A stretch of DNA of 25,110 bases. Source: Acanthaster planci. Lineage: Eukaryota; Echinodermata; Asteroidea; Valvatida; Acanthasteridae. The stretch covers positions 500,273-525,382 of the forward strand of contig NW_019091443.1 in the NCBI RefSeq assembly GCF_001949145.1, read 5' to 3'. Both the position numbers and the translations under genes were made by a program. Below the pieces are notes generated by a model. That model saw only the letters and a program-made list of their open reading frames with translations. It searched no databases and was not told where the DNA came from. Of the stretch, positions 10,901 through 19,500 are shown piece by piece (position 1 is the stretch's first letter; every line of letters starts with the position of its first letter).

Positions 10901-12433
10901 GATACTTACATGTAGATGTTGAAAATGGCCTGTCATTATGCAAAGTGACCTGTTAAATGCATTCACATGAGGAAATATTTCAAAGAAATGAAACTTCCCT
11001 TTGCACTGGTTCTTGCGAACCGCATTGCATAGTACACACAGTGTGTGCTGTTTTCCATGAAGTGAGATTTTGGTACTGTACTTGTAGGTACATACCATAG
11101 ATGTGGGTAGAGAGATGTTTCACAAAACACAAGGTTAACATATTTATTCGAAAAGGATTAGTTTCGGACTTTGATTTAATTTTTTTAGTGAAAAAGTTAT
11201 TTGAGAATGGGACTAAATATGAGCAATTGTTAACTAGATATTCAAAATTGGATGGGGGCCAGGCAACAATAATGGACCAAGCCAAAGGTGAAGTTCCATT
11301 ATCATCGCCACATCTCTCTTTGGTTTTACACTTAATCATTCAAAATTGCTTTGTTGGAATTCTATTTCCTTTTATCTTTCAATAGGGTGAAGCAGGAGTC
11401 AGGGAGGTTCTTGAGCTCATCAGAGATGAATTCAAGCTTGCTATGGCCCTTTCAGGTAGGTTGCTTGCTACTTTTATGAAATTAATACGTCATGACTGAT
11501 TGGTTGAGGTAGTGTGTGTGTGTTCACTAACCTTAAATACCTAGTGTGGACTTTTGAAAAAAAGGTGTCCACATGATGCAGGATGGGAGGACGTTCTGTG
11601 GACTTACCCATGTCCACAGGATGTTTCCCCTTCTCTGAAGAGAAGTTTAGGGGTATTTGGGGGTTCGGGTTATCTGTCATAAAGGAAGAGGAACAGTCAA
11701 GGAAACATTATACAAAAATCCAGCTGAAAATCTTGTCCCCAGTTCAAGAAAAATTTATTTTCCGAGTTGTCTTAACTGTACAAAAACAAAGGAATGACTA
11801 CATGAGGTATGTCACATAAGTACACACACACACGTGTTTTACATACAAAGTGTGGACATTCCTGTCTTCTCCTTTGGTTAAGGTAAATGCTCGTTTTTCT
11901 CCAACTAGAATAACTCCTTCGAGCTGGATTTTTGATGATGATTTCCTGGAATGTTCTTCATTTTGCCACAAATAACCTTCAGCCCAAAATGCCTCTGAAG
12001 CTGTTTTACAGAAAGGGGAAAACACTGTGTGGACGTGTGCAAGTCCACACAACGCCATCGTACCCTGCATTATACAGACTACTGTTGTGCAGAGGTCCAC
12101 ACTATGTGTGACACGCCTGTACACCCATGTTTGTGTGTGTAGGTGCTCACAGCATTATGGTGAGGCCTTCTATTTTGGGGAAATTTGGGTCGAGTTATCT
12201 GGACTTCCTGCTGTCCATCCCCCCAATTGGTGTAATGACAGAGGGTATGTCGTACAACCATGGAATAAGTGTGCTTATATTTACCTACTTTATGTAGACC
12301 TGAGACCAAAATACCAACATGAAAAGTGCAATTTATGTTTGTTTCTATTTCATTCCTAGGCTGTACCTGTATAGCTGACATCACACCGGATCTCATTCAG
12401 AAAGACAAATTTCTCCTTATGGCGAAAATGTAA
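4749..12433 (+). CDS. HAO1: (S)-2-hydroxy-acid oxidase (glycolate oxidase type), HAO1-like, 7 exons, N-terminus missing
   Basis: Joined exons 4749-4900, 6547-6805, 9086-9258, 9629-9720, 10401-10562, 11386-11455 and 12360-12433 give 326 residues and a stop. Human HAO1 has 370, so only the first ~46 (upstream exon with the YDYY tyrosine) are absent. The family oxidises glycolate or other L-2-hydroxy acids with FMN and O2 in peroxisomes, giving glyoxylate and H2O2. Visible landmarks by residue of the joined product: AMQRMAH; SSW (62-64, the Trp typical of glycolate oxidases); FQLYVYKD (84-91); TVDTP (113-117) followed by LGRR; Lys190 in LKGIL; the catalytic His214 in [15 protein letters not shown] (246-250) and GRP (269-271) for FMN phosphate. 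The protein ends Ala-Lys-Met, aligned with human Ser-Lys-Ile, a plausible PTS1. The GAR after the catalytic His and the SSW motif favour HAO1 over HAO2, though parts ([13 protein letters not shown]) also resemble HAO2, so a pre-duplication HAO is possible. Confidence 0.93.
5230..5356. mobile_element. Foldback MITE-like element
   Basis: The left arm (5230-5269) and right arm (5317-5356) are imperfect inverted copies of about 40 bp, both reading ATGTG-TTGGCCA..TTAAAC inward and then TTTAAGACC. The pairing continues weakly inside (AGGAGA against TCTCCT). The short total length and lack of an open frame fit a non-autonomous DNA element. I did not identify a target-site duplication. Confidence 0.6.
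5968..6025. repeat. 29-bp tandem duplication, two copies
   Basis: The unit beginning AATTCTTTTGTATGAATTAG occurs twice with a period of 29 bp and no mismatch seen, in AT-rich intron sequence. Confidence 0.85.
6547..6805 (+). CDS. HAO1: HAO exon 3
   Basis: Acceptor TTTTTCAG, donor GTATTG. It encodes [30 protein letters not shown] and [19 protein letters not shown], that is, the substrate-pocket Trp, the active-site Tyr and the Asp and Arg of the barrel. Starts with two bases completing an Ala codon and ends with two bases of an Arg codon. Confidence 0.95.
7236..7305 (-). mobile_element. tRNA-derived SINE head (or tRNA pseudogene)
   Basis: The minus strand reads a B-box GGTTCGAATCC (plus 7241-7251) about 40 bp downstream of an A-box-like TGTCAAGTGGTTAAAA (plus 7282-7297), the spacing of an internal RNA polymerase III promoter. 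The match to a true cloverleaf is poor, and the sequence sits inside an intron, so a SINE relic is more likely than a working tRNA. Body and tail limits are unclear; an oligo-T run at about 7377-7385 may mark one end. Confidence 0.6.
8029..8117. repeat. 13-bp perfect inverted pair, 89-bp span
   Basis: GCTGATTTGCAAC at 8029-8041 is the exact reverse complement of 8105-8117, enclosing 63 bp. It may be a very small MITE or a chance foldback. Confidence 0.45.
9086..9258 (+). CDS. HAO1: HAO exon 4
   Basis: Acceptor TTGTAG, donor GTAAAG. It encodes the flexible loop ([13 protein letters not shown]), then EDSGLAAYV, a [12 protein letters not shown] helix and [10 protein letters not shown], whose Lys contacts FMN N1 in the family. 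Split codons at both ends agree with exons 3 and 5. Confidence 0.95.
9629..9720 (+). CDS. HAO1: HAO exon 5 (catalytic His)
   Basis: Acceptor ATCACAG, donor GTAAGT. It encodes [20 protein letters not shown] followed by GARQLDG. The His of SNHGAR is the family's catalytic base and the next Arg binds the substrate carboxylate. Ends in phase 0. Confidence 0.96.
10230..10307. repeat. 37-bp tandem duplication in HAO intron 5
   Basis: The unit starting CTCCCTGTAGAGTTGCAGTG occurs at 10231 and again at 10268 with no mismatch seen, followed by a few bases of a third copy. It lies about 95 bp upstream of exon 6, near the likely branch-point region but outside the acceptor. Confidence 0.9.
10401..10562 (+). 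CDS. HAO1: HAO exon 6
   Basis: Acceptor TTTCTAG, donor GTAAGT. It encodes 54 residues in phase 0 at both ends, with [20 protein letters not shown] and [13 protein letters not shown], the FMN-phosphate-binding strands. Its last 79 bp and the donor are repeated directly downstream (see the 93-bp duplication). Confidence 0.96.
10484..10669. repeat. 93-bp tandem duplication copying the 3' end of HAO exon 6 and its splice donor
   Basis: Copy 1 is 10484-10576 and copy 2 is 10577-10669. Each contains the last 79 bp of exon 6, the GTAAGT donor and the next intron bases. I see one difference (CGC to CGG, synonymous Arg). Reading through donor 1 meets an in-frame TAA at 10569-10571, so the second copy cannot extend the protein. 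No acceptor AG opens copy 2. It is best read as a recent partial exon duplication lying dead in the intron, or as a haplotype/assembly artefact. Confidence 0.93.
11386..11455 (+). CDS. HAO1: HAO exon 7
   Basis: Acceptor TCAATAG, donor GTAGGT. It encodes [23 protein letters not shown], matching the C-terminal helix of the barrel (human GEKGV...EEFRLAMALSG). One base is left to complete Gly in exon 8. Confidence 0.95.
11542..12104. mobile_element. Long inverted-repeat (foldback) element in HAO intron 7
   Basis: The left arm (about 11542-11803) and right arm (about 11852-12104) are diverged inverted copies, centred near 11828. Both outer ends read TAGTGTGGAC inward. Shared blocks include GTGGACTT, TGTTTTCCCC/TGTTTCCCC and AAAAATCCAGCT. 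Because the arms match, a frame on the plus strand (11583-11819) and one on the minus strand (11798-12124) give similar peptides (EEQSRK..KIQL against EEHSRK..KIQL). I take this to be DNA similarity rather than a gene. No transposase is seen. Confidence 0.75.
12360..12433 (+). CDS. HAO1: HAO exon 8 with stop and PTS1-like end
   Basis: Acceptor TTCCTAG; one base plus two gives Gly, then Cys-Thr-Cys and 21 more residues to TAA at 12431-12433. The terminal Ala-Lys-Met falls exactly where human HAO1 has Ser-Lys-Ile and fits the PTS1 pattern [SA]-[KR]-[LMI]. The bases ATGTAAGG form both the last Met codon plus stop and a consensus donor (GTAAGG at 12430), which allows alternative splicing to 12899. 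Confidence 0.88.
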
Positions 12434-12730
12434 GGGTTTGCTTACAAAAAAGCCCAGTATGAAGAAAACAGTATGAATTGTTTCACTCATATTTTAAAAT
12501 AATTCAAAACCAACTCGAGCTATAATAACATCAAGACTGTTTCACACATATTTTTTGTAAATTTTTCTTTGTAAATAATTCTGAAATCAAGAATTTAAAT
12601 TCTAACCCCAACTGTTCTCAATCCTCCAATTTCAGTATGATTTTACATACAGTCAGGGGTAGGGTTGATAACATCTCATTTTTTTAAAAACAAAGTCTTT
12701 GTATTATTTTTAAAATTTTGATTAAGATTT

Positions 12731-12736
12731 ATTAAA
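12731..12736 (+). promoter_or_regulatory. Possible polyadenylation signal (ATTAAA) for the short HAO form
   Basis: ATTAAA lies about 300 bp after the exon 8 stop. It is the common variant hexamer, but the surrounding sequence is AT-rich, so chance occurrence is likely. Confidence 0.25.
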
Positions 12737-12898
12737 AGTAAAACAAAATCAACATAGGAAATTCTATTGACAATATATTTAGTGAATATCCGATAACCAT
12801 AAAATTCAGCATTGCTTTTTCCTTATGTTGTTTTTTAGTGAAATCTGATTGATAGTACTTCACTGTTTACATGAAAGTCCTCATTTTGTGTAAATTAG

Positions 12899-12965
12899 GA
12901 TTGCTGAACTAGATGAGGCAACACTGGCAGATAACAATGACACGTACTTGGAGGGGAAAGTTTGA
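12899..12965 (+). CDS. HAO1: Candidate alternative last exon of HAO
   Basis: If the donor at 12430 is used, the two bases AT join to G at 12899 (acceptor AAATTAG) and restore Met, followed by 21 in-frame residues (IAELDEATLADNNDTYLEGK then V) and TGA at 12963-12965. The piece is acidic, locally richer in GC than the flanks and followed by AATAAA at 13331. The resulting protein would lose the PTS1 end. A 21-codon open stretch is not rare by chance, so this is a hypothesis from frame and splice sites, not from homology. Confidence 0.4.
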
Positions 12966-13330
12966 AAAAGTGACTGCATCATATCAGTCCTCCCAAGCCT
13001 AAATGTATATGTATATGAATGAACTGTAACAAAGTTATTCCCTAGCCAGAATTTATCCCATTTCTCATAACCACATCTGTGAGTAGACGTTTAATTGACT
13101 GGACCTAATCACTGGCTGGCTGCATGGAAAGCATCACAGTTTGTTTTTTTGGGTTTTTTGGTGGGGGGATAACCCAATTGGCCTCCCCCCCGGTACGCTT
13201 TTGATTTACAAGTGATTGCTTATGGTGTAACAGGTAGTTGAGATGATATTTCAAAATCACTTTTGAATTGTGGATTAACAAAGGATACATGCATGTATGG
13301 GTGAAATGTGTGTAAAGACCACTCTGAATG

Positions 13331-13336
13331 AATAAA
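13331..13336 (+). promoter_or_regulatory. Polyadenylation signal AATAAA downstream of HAO
   Basis: A canonical AATAAA about 370 bp after the candidate last-exon stop and 900 bp after the exon 8 stop, on the same strand, followed within 50 bp by T/G-rich sequence. It is a reasonable 3' end for the HAO transcript. Confidence 0.45.
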
Positions 13337-13345
13337 GGTTGTACA

Positions 13346-13451
13346 TGACAGCCATTTTCCCAGTCATTGTGTTTGTTCAACAGGGATACACAGGTAGACC
13401 TTTTGTGTATATCCACCATGACAAAAAGAATGACAGGGAAGGTGGCTGCCA
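13346..13451. repeat. Foldback, arms about 46 bp, just after the HAO polyA signal
   Basis: Left arm 13346-13391 and right arm 13405-13451 are imperfect inverted copies (TGACAGCC..CCCAGTCATT against TGGCAGCC..CCCTGTCATT, ending ATACAC). As a result, both strands encode similar short peptides that might be mistaken for genes. Probably a MITE relic. Confidence 0.65.
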
Positions 13452-14971
13452 CAGGCAGCCTCAGTTGTACTGTATGGTATTGCGTTCACTTATGTGCATT
13501 GAAACAGTGTCGAAGAAAAGGCTGAAATGAATATCTTAATGGGTTAGTGAACAAAGAAAGACTATATATTCATACTCTTTTCGTGGAAAAAATCAATTAA
13601 AAAGAGCTGTGCTTTCAGCCCATCTCACCGATCTCAGCTGTCCTGTGCCCAATTTAAACAAGTGAAACAAAACAAAATCGGCATGCTTGTGAAGACATTC
13701 AATATGAGCATATCTGTGCAATTTCAATTGTATCATACCCGCGTGCATCAGCTTACATGTACTGCACGTCATTAGATACACCATCTAAGAAAATGGGTAC
13801 CTGTATTTCTACAAAATCATAAGACAGATTTTCATTTAATTGATGTCAAAAGCAAAAGTGAAAAAGATGCTGAAGCTGAGAGAAGAAAATGACGTTGAAA
13901 TTTGTGCCCCTGTACATTTTCAGTGGGCCGCTCAAGCTTGTTGCCTCCACCTGCCATTTATGTATATGAGCTCTTAAGTTAGAATTTATAAGCAATCTGA
14001 TCTATTGGTGGTAAATCTCAAAGCGCATGATTGGATTCTATCTTCGGTCATGTATATTCATTAATTGGAACGGTTACCACCATTTGGCTTTTGATGACCC
14101 GTCCTGACAGCACGCGTTATTATGACTCGGGGGTGACTAAGTGCCTACCGCGTAAGCTTTGCTGTGTGATTCGACGTTGTTGAATGAAAATGAATTTTTG
14201 GGCATTATGCAGATTGTCTGTGGATCGGAGAGCTTCTTGAGATTTTATTTGAGACTGCCCGAGGAGAAATTCTCCACCACTCAAGGCTGGATCCAGACCC
14301 AAATTTGGGAGGGGTGGGGGCAAAAGAAGTAAGCAGCAGCCCCGTGCACTTTGGCATTAACTGATCTCACCAGTCACAATTTAGCAGCTGCTCTGAAACA
14401 ATTCCCTGAACGAAATGGCTCTTTCCATACAAAACAACCTCAATGTAAGACACTTGATAGCTTCATGACTATTTATTAAAAAGCATCATCTTTTTTGGGG
14501 GGGGGAGGCATGGACCACATTGGCTCCCCTATCCGTTCTTGCTGTCGCTATGCCTCCGACACTTTTGATCATTGATGTTTCTTCTGGTACACTCATTTTA
14601 TAGTGCTCGCATTAAAATTTACATTCTGAGAATACTTTTGCGGATATGTACAAACACTGCCATGACTGTGTTTGGTCACTCATGGTCTACTACGCATGGA
14701 ACGTCCGGGTTGACCACACCTCACTGCATTGGTAAAGCCTAATCCAAGACTCGTCCTTGAGCTGTCTCATCTCTCTTTACCTGAGTGAATGTTTGCCGTA
14801 GTTGATGTGTTCCTCAGCAACAGGGTTAAACCACGGTGACCGCGTGGGGTCAGACCACAGCGACCTTTTTTGGACAAGCTTGCTGGTGTTGTGTCCTGAA
14901 GGCCTAATGCATGGCACCAGTGTTCCTACTCTGTATACTCTGTACTGTCATGCACTGTATAGTATGGAGGA

Positions 14972-15330
14972 CGAAAAGTGGCCATCTGTTTTTCTGCTAT
15001 CAGAATGGGAGAAAAGCAGATTTTATGTTGTGGTAACATGCAATTTCGACTTTTCTACTTTTCTGCCACCTCAAAAAGCAGAACAAACATTGTTTATGCA
15101 TTTTTCTATAGTTCTGCTATTCTGCTTCAAGAAAAAAGCAGATTTTACTTTTTCTTCATTCACTGGCAGCCGAAAAGCAGCCATCTACTTTTCACCTTTC
15201 GAGCAGGCAGAAATTAGGATCAAAAGTTTTTACAACAAAACGCGAATTCTACTTTTTTGCTTTTTTTTTCCATACCGGAGGAGCAATTTTACATAGTCGG
15301 CCAAAAAGTGGCCATCTGCTTTTCTGCCTT
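14972..15330. repeat. Degenerate interspersed direct repeats
   Basis: The phrase AAAAGTGGCCATCTG followed by CTTTTCTGC-like sequence occurs near 14974 and 15304, with a variant (GAAAAGCAGCCATCTACTTTT) near 15172. Between them are repeated phrases of the AAAAGCAGATTTTACTT and CTACTTTTCTGC kind. This looks like a diverged tandem repeat or composite element. Open frames across it are likely by-products. Confidence 0.5.
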
Positions 15331-15699
15331 TCAAGGGCCGTGAATGGGGTCGTGAACCTCAGGTTATGACCATTTCCTTTTTGGGGGATTAAATTAGACA
15401 TATAAACCAATAATTACAGTCCACCCTATCTTTTATGATGAAATATTCACGTTTTCCTTGGCCCAAGCAAGCTTGTGGATGATAGTTTTAAAACTGTATT
15501 TCCTTTGAGATGCTGTTTTCTCTGCCTCACACTGGACACTGATACTCTCCTCCAGGTCTATGGTTATCCACACCTTGGGCTGGCTTTTAGAAAGGTTTCC
15601 CGCAAAGCAATGTAGGCCACTTCCTAGCCCAAGCAAGTTGGACCCTGTGTTTTATTTCTCCATGGTTGGACGTACGGTCTTCATTTTATCGATACTCTT

Positions 15700-15942
15700 G
15701 GGCCGTTTTTCAATACTCAAATTCGGCTCCGTCTCAGGCTTCAACTGTTTTTTAACTAGCTGACGTTGAAGCTGTAAGAGCAGTAATTAGTTTAATAGTG
15801 CCACAAAACATCAAATAAGATGCAAGAGAGCCAAAAATTACAGTAATCCAATTTAATTTAAACGCTTCAGGCCCACAATCGGGGATTGGATTTGGGACCG
15901 AAGCCTGAGACGGAGCCCAAGTCGAGTATTGGAAAAGGGGCC
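15700..15942. mobile_element. MITE with ~45-bp terminal inverted repeats (PIF/Harbinger-like ends)
   Basis: The left end GGGCCGTTTTTCAATACTC, continuing through GGCTCCGTCTCAGGCTTC, is repeated inverted at 15899-15942 with a few differences (arm ends GGCCCCTTTTCCAATACTC). The interior of about 150 bp is AT-rich with no open frame. Ends of the GGGCC-GTTT type are common in Harbinger-family MITEs, which is from memory. I could not define a clean target-site duplication. Confidence 0.7.
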
Positions 15943-15959
15943 TAGGTCTACTGTTATTT

Positions 15960-16467
15960 ATGCGCCTTTCCATATATACGCGTCAACACTTGCGCAAAGT
16001 GTTGCATATCCGTCAAAATATTCGCTCCCGGCCGGACGGCTCAATGCAACGCACATTGTGTTTTAGTCGCAATGTAGGTCCACCATGTACCATGGGATAC
16101 GGATGGGCAAGGGAGTTCCGTACTTATGAGTATCACCCTTGAATAGTATCACCCTTGATCACGAGACTACCCATTCTAAACATGCTGGCGTTATTTATAG
16201 CTAACTACGTAATGTACAAAACTCGGCTGCATCGTCTCGGGTTCGCGTGATTTCTTTTTATCCCCAGATTTTGAAGTCGTTAGCGCAATACTTACTCAGA
16301 TAGTAAGCTTACCATCGAAACATAAAAATACATACAATTCAGTCTTATATTGAAACATTTCTATTTAATATAAACACTGTAGACCAACACGAAACCTCCG
16401 TGGAGACGCAGCTGACTTGCCTACATGTTTGATATTTGAAAACCCATAATAAGCATAAGATACCAAG
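15960..16467 (+). promoter_or_regulatory. 5' flank and probable promoter of BROX
   Basis: CpG dinucleotides are denser here (for example 15977-16045 and 16220-16250) than in the surrounding AT-rich DNA, as expected of a housekeeping promoter. There is a short direct repeat, GTATCACCCTTGA, at about 16130 and 16147. No TATA box can be assigned with confidence. Confidence 0.4.
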
Positions 16468-16475
16468 ATGGCGCA
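16464..16475 (+). promoter_or_regulatory. BROX start context (YY1/TISU-like CAAGATGGCG)
   Basis: The start codon lies in CAAGATGGCGCA. The first ten bases match the TISU/YY1 consensus SAASATGGCG, which in animals marks start codons with very short 5' leaders; the last two (GC expected) differ. It is also a good Kozak context (A at -3, G at +4). Confidence 0.5.
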
Positions 16476-16568
16476 TTGGTTCCACAGGAATCCTCTGAAG
16501 GCCACTGTTCCACTTAATTTTGATCTTGGGCGTCAGGCTTCGACTTCGTCTGCAAGGAAACTTTGTAG
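16468..16568 (+). CDS. BROX: BROX exon 1 (start codon)
   Basis: ATG at 16468 gives MAHWFHRNPLKAT, the family's characteristic N-terminus, so the start is well supported. The donor GTACGT at 16569 leaves two bases that join exon 2 as AGT (Ser), giving CSDIR against human CNDLR. Confidence 0.95.
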
Positions 16569-19500
16569 GTACGTAAAATAAGCCTATACAGGAAAAAGTA
16601 CGGGATGTTGCAGAGGGATCAGTCAGCAAATTATTGTCATGAGCATTGAGAGACTGCAAACATTAAACATTGCCATGGCCATGATGCATAGTCACGACAG
16701 TAGGCCTAACGTAGACCCGTAAACAGGGCCCCCAACGAGGCTAGGGCCCAATGAATACTCCTCCGTCGTGGGGGCCCTGTTTACGGGTCTAGGCCAAACG
16801 TTACCTGGTAAAATGTAAGGCTAGCCGCACAGGCTAACGTTAGAATTTGGGAGACGATCTCATGATTAATAATTCTCGTACATTTCATGCATGGGGCAGA
16901 GTTCCATATACGGACGATAGTAATTATTCCCTACACTGGCTACAGACTACAGTGACCTATTAGCCTTCAGAAAGCAAAAACATGTCAAGAAAAGTTCAAT
17001 TTAGGGGGGTAAAAACAAGTCGTTTACTTAGAAAAATCTTAGAATTTTTCAGACCAGTCATACTCATAATAGGGTTTGTGCATGGGGTGTCAAGTGGCAT
17101 CTGTATGTGGAACTCTTTCCCATGCATGTAGGAAACTCACAGAGAAAATGCAAAATATTGACAGTCAGGCTGTGCAAAGTGTTGAATAAAATCATTTTGG
17201 ATTTTATTTCCTTTTAAAAAATCCTCCAGGGTTATGAATCTACCAAAGAAAAACATGTATAGAAAGTAAACGTGCAGTCTGATTAAGAAAAAGGACATAA
17301 AGGAGGGGGAAAAGAAAATGTACAGAGCGGACTTAATTCCCAGCACACTGGGAATGCAGAACAAGCATACATACTGATCAGGCTATCGTAGGACCATGAC
17401 TGTATAAAATGGAAATTGAATTTGAAACCTTATTTAGATTGGTAGTGGTAATTGTGCAGTGCCATAACTATAGAATTTGGAAGTCACTTTATGGTTACTG
17501 TAACTATCAAACACTTTTATTAACTTAGCTTTTGTTGTTTTGAAAGGTTGTTGGCCACTGGCCTACTGTACAGTTCTGTGAGTCAAGTGTTTATTCTCAA
17601 ACTGCTCTGTTTCTTCAGTTTTTGGTTTGGGTTTATGGCCATGATTGTTCAACATGTATAAGTACATGGTGTGTTCATGAGATAGCCTGTGATAATCATT
17701 TAGCTTAGTGCTCTTTAAATTTGACTTGAGTATGCAGGAGAAATGCATAATGTGTTGTTTTTGATATTCAAAACTTACACATACTGGCTTATAAAGAAGA
17801 CATTTAAAAAAAATTAAAATTCCTTTTAAGTGACATCCGTGTGGCAAGAGCGCAACTTCTAGATCTTCTCCGAGATCCAAGTCACGATGTGGTTGTTGTG
17901 AAGAAAGCTACTGAGAAATATATAAGCTATCTTGAAGGTTTCATAACAGCAGTAGAAGATTCAAAGACATCTCCTGAACAGCCCCAGCAACAGATGGGAG
18001 AAGATGTTGGTAAAATGACTCTGCAAGATACTGACCATGCTGAAGCAGGCAGAAGCAGTGGCGAAAGCAAGCTTCGTAATGCTGTTAAGATCACATGGAC
18101 AAATTCCCTTGGAGGAAAGAACATGTAAGAAAATTTCAATTTATTGTTTCTAATTTGTTACACCGGTCGTACTATTCAAATTTTACAAAAAATTTCAAAC
18201 GTTGACCCAATCCTTTCTTCCCTCATGCCACTTCTGGCTTGACATTGTGGTATGTTGTGAAAAGTTGTTAATGTTGATAGTGCATGGAAGAGTAAGGAAA
18301 GTAGAGAGTTGAGCTTAATTTGTACAACTTCACAACCTCAGTTAAAAAAAAATAAGAATTTGGTAATGAATGTTTCAGTTGTTTTCATGTACTTGTAACG
18401 TGTAAGCTTGTGCCCGTCTGTACATTGCTTTAAGTGTGAAACCATGGGGAGAAAGTGCCCAGAGCAAGATGAACATAGTTTGCATGAAGCAAATTGTGTT
18501 AATTGACACTATGTTTATTGAACTTGTCGATGAAAGTTCTCCAGGGTAAATCTAAGGCCATCCAGAGTGACTTTGCCCCTAGGTTCAGTGCTGCTGTATG
18601 GAGGAGCACTGAAGTACATGTACTACATACTCTATATGCTTCTAAATTCTAAGTTTTTGCTAGTTTGTAGCATGACCATTGCTCTGATTTCAGATTGAAT
18701 CTAGTTGTGTTGAGATCATAACCAGAAAATAAACCTGGGGATTTGGTAGATCGGGGATCAAGGTACCGAAAGGTAAATTACAGTCTTGAGGTATCCAACC
18801 ACTTTTACTTTGAGGTATCCAACCACTGTTACCTTATATTGAGTTGGATTGAAACGGGATCTGTTTGCAAATGACATGGGAACAGTTACATCATGTACTT
18901 CATAGTGAAATGTATAAGCTGATGTTCAGATGAATTACTTACCGACTACTTGATTAAAGTATTGTCCAAAAGATCTACGTGCAATTGTTGAACTGACTTT
19001 TGGCAAAACGTTAGACAAATTTATGCTCAAACACTTCAACAGTGGAAGCCTCTAATATCGCACTTTGATGTCTGTCTCATCAGGTGCATTTTGTTCTTTG
19101 ATTTGCTTTTCTTCCAGATATCAGTATGACTTCATCTTTGAGAAGATAAATATGCTTTTCAACATTGCTCTGTGGTTGACTAAGCATGCAGCCAAGCTTG
19201 CAAGTAGTAGTGTGGAGTAAGTTTTCTTTTGAATTAATCTGACCTTTCGGTCTATTGGACCTTAGTGAGGAATGCACTGCAGTAAGTTCATGCATATCAA
19301 GTCTGGAGACTACATGATTTGGATAATACTCCCCTAAATCTCTGACCAAAACTAAAGCTTTTCTGTCTAACTAATAACAAACATTTATGTGTTTTTTTAA
19401 ATATTATGAAACTAATCAGAGTTGCACTGCTAAAAACATAGTATGTTTGTAACATAATATTACTGTTCTTTGCCTTTACATGTACCTACTAGAATCTCAG

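Larger units (their letters stand above)
12966..15959. other. Intergenic region between HAO and BROX
   Basis: No recognisable gene. It contains the likely HAO 3' untranslated sequence and polyadenylation signal, a foldback at 13346-13451, poly-G/C tracts near 13180-13192 and 14498-14507, a degenerate repeat block at 14972-15330, and a MITE-like element at 15700-15942. The short frames have no family resemblance I can defend. Confidence 0.7.

Noticed and set aside
11583-12124. Similar peptides on opposite strands, suggesting a duplicated small protein
   Set aside because: The similarity follows from the two arms of the long inverted repeat at DNA level; there is no start context, family match or codon pattern to support coding.
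15433-15636. Minus-strand frame with a PKVWITIDLEESISVQC-like stretch, faintly like the region before SWIM zinc fingers in YqaJ-associated proteins
   Set aside because: The diagnostic CxCxxG...CxH residues are absent and the resemblance is short; it may also arise from repeat sequence.
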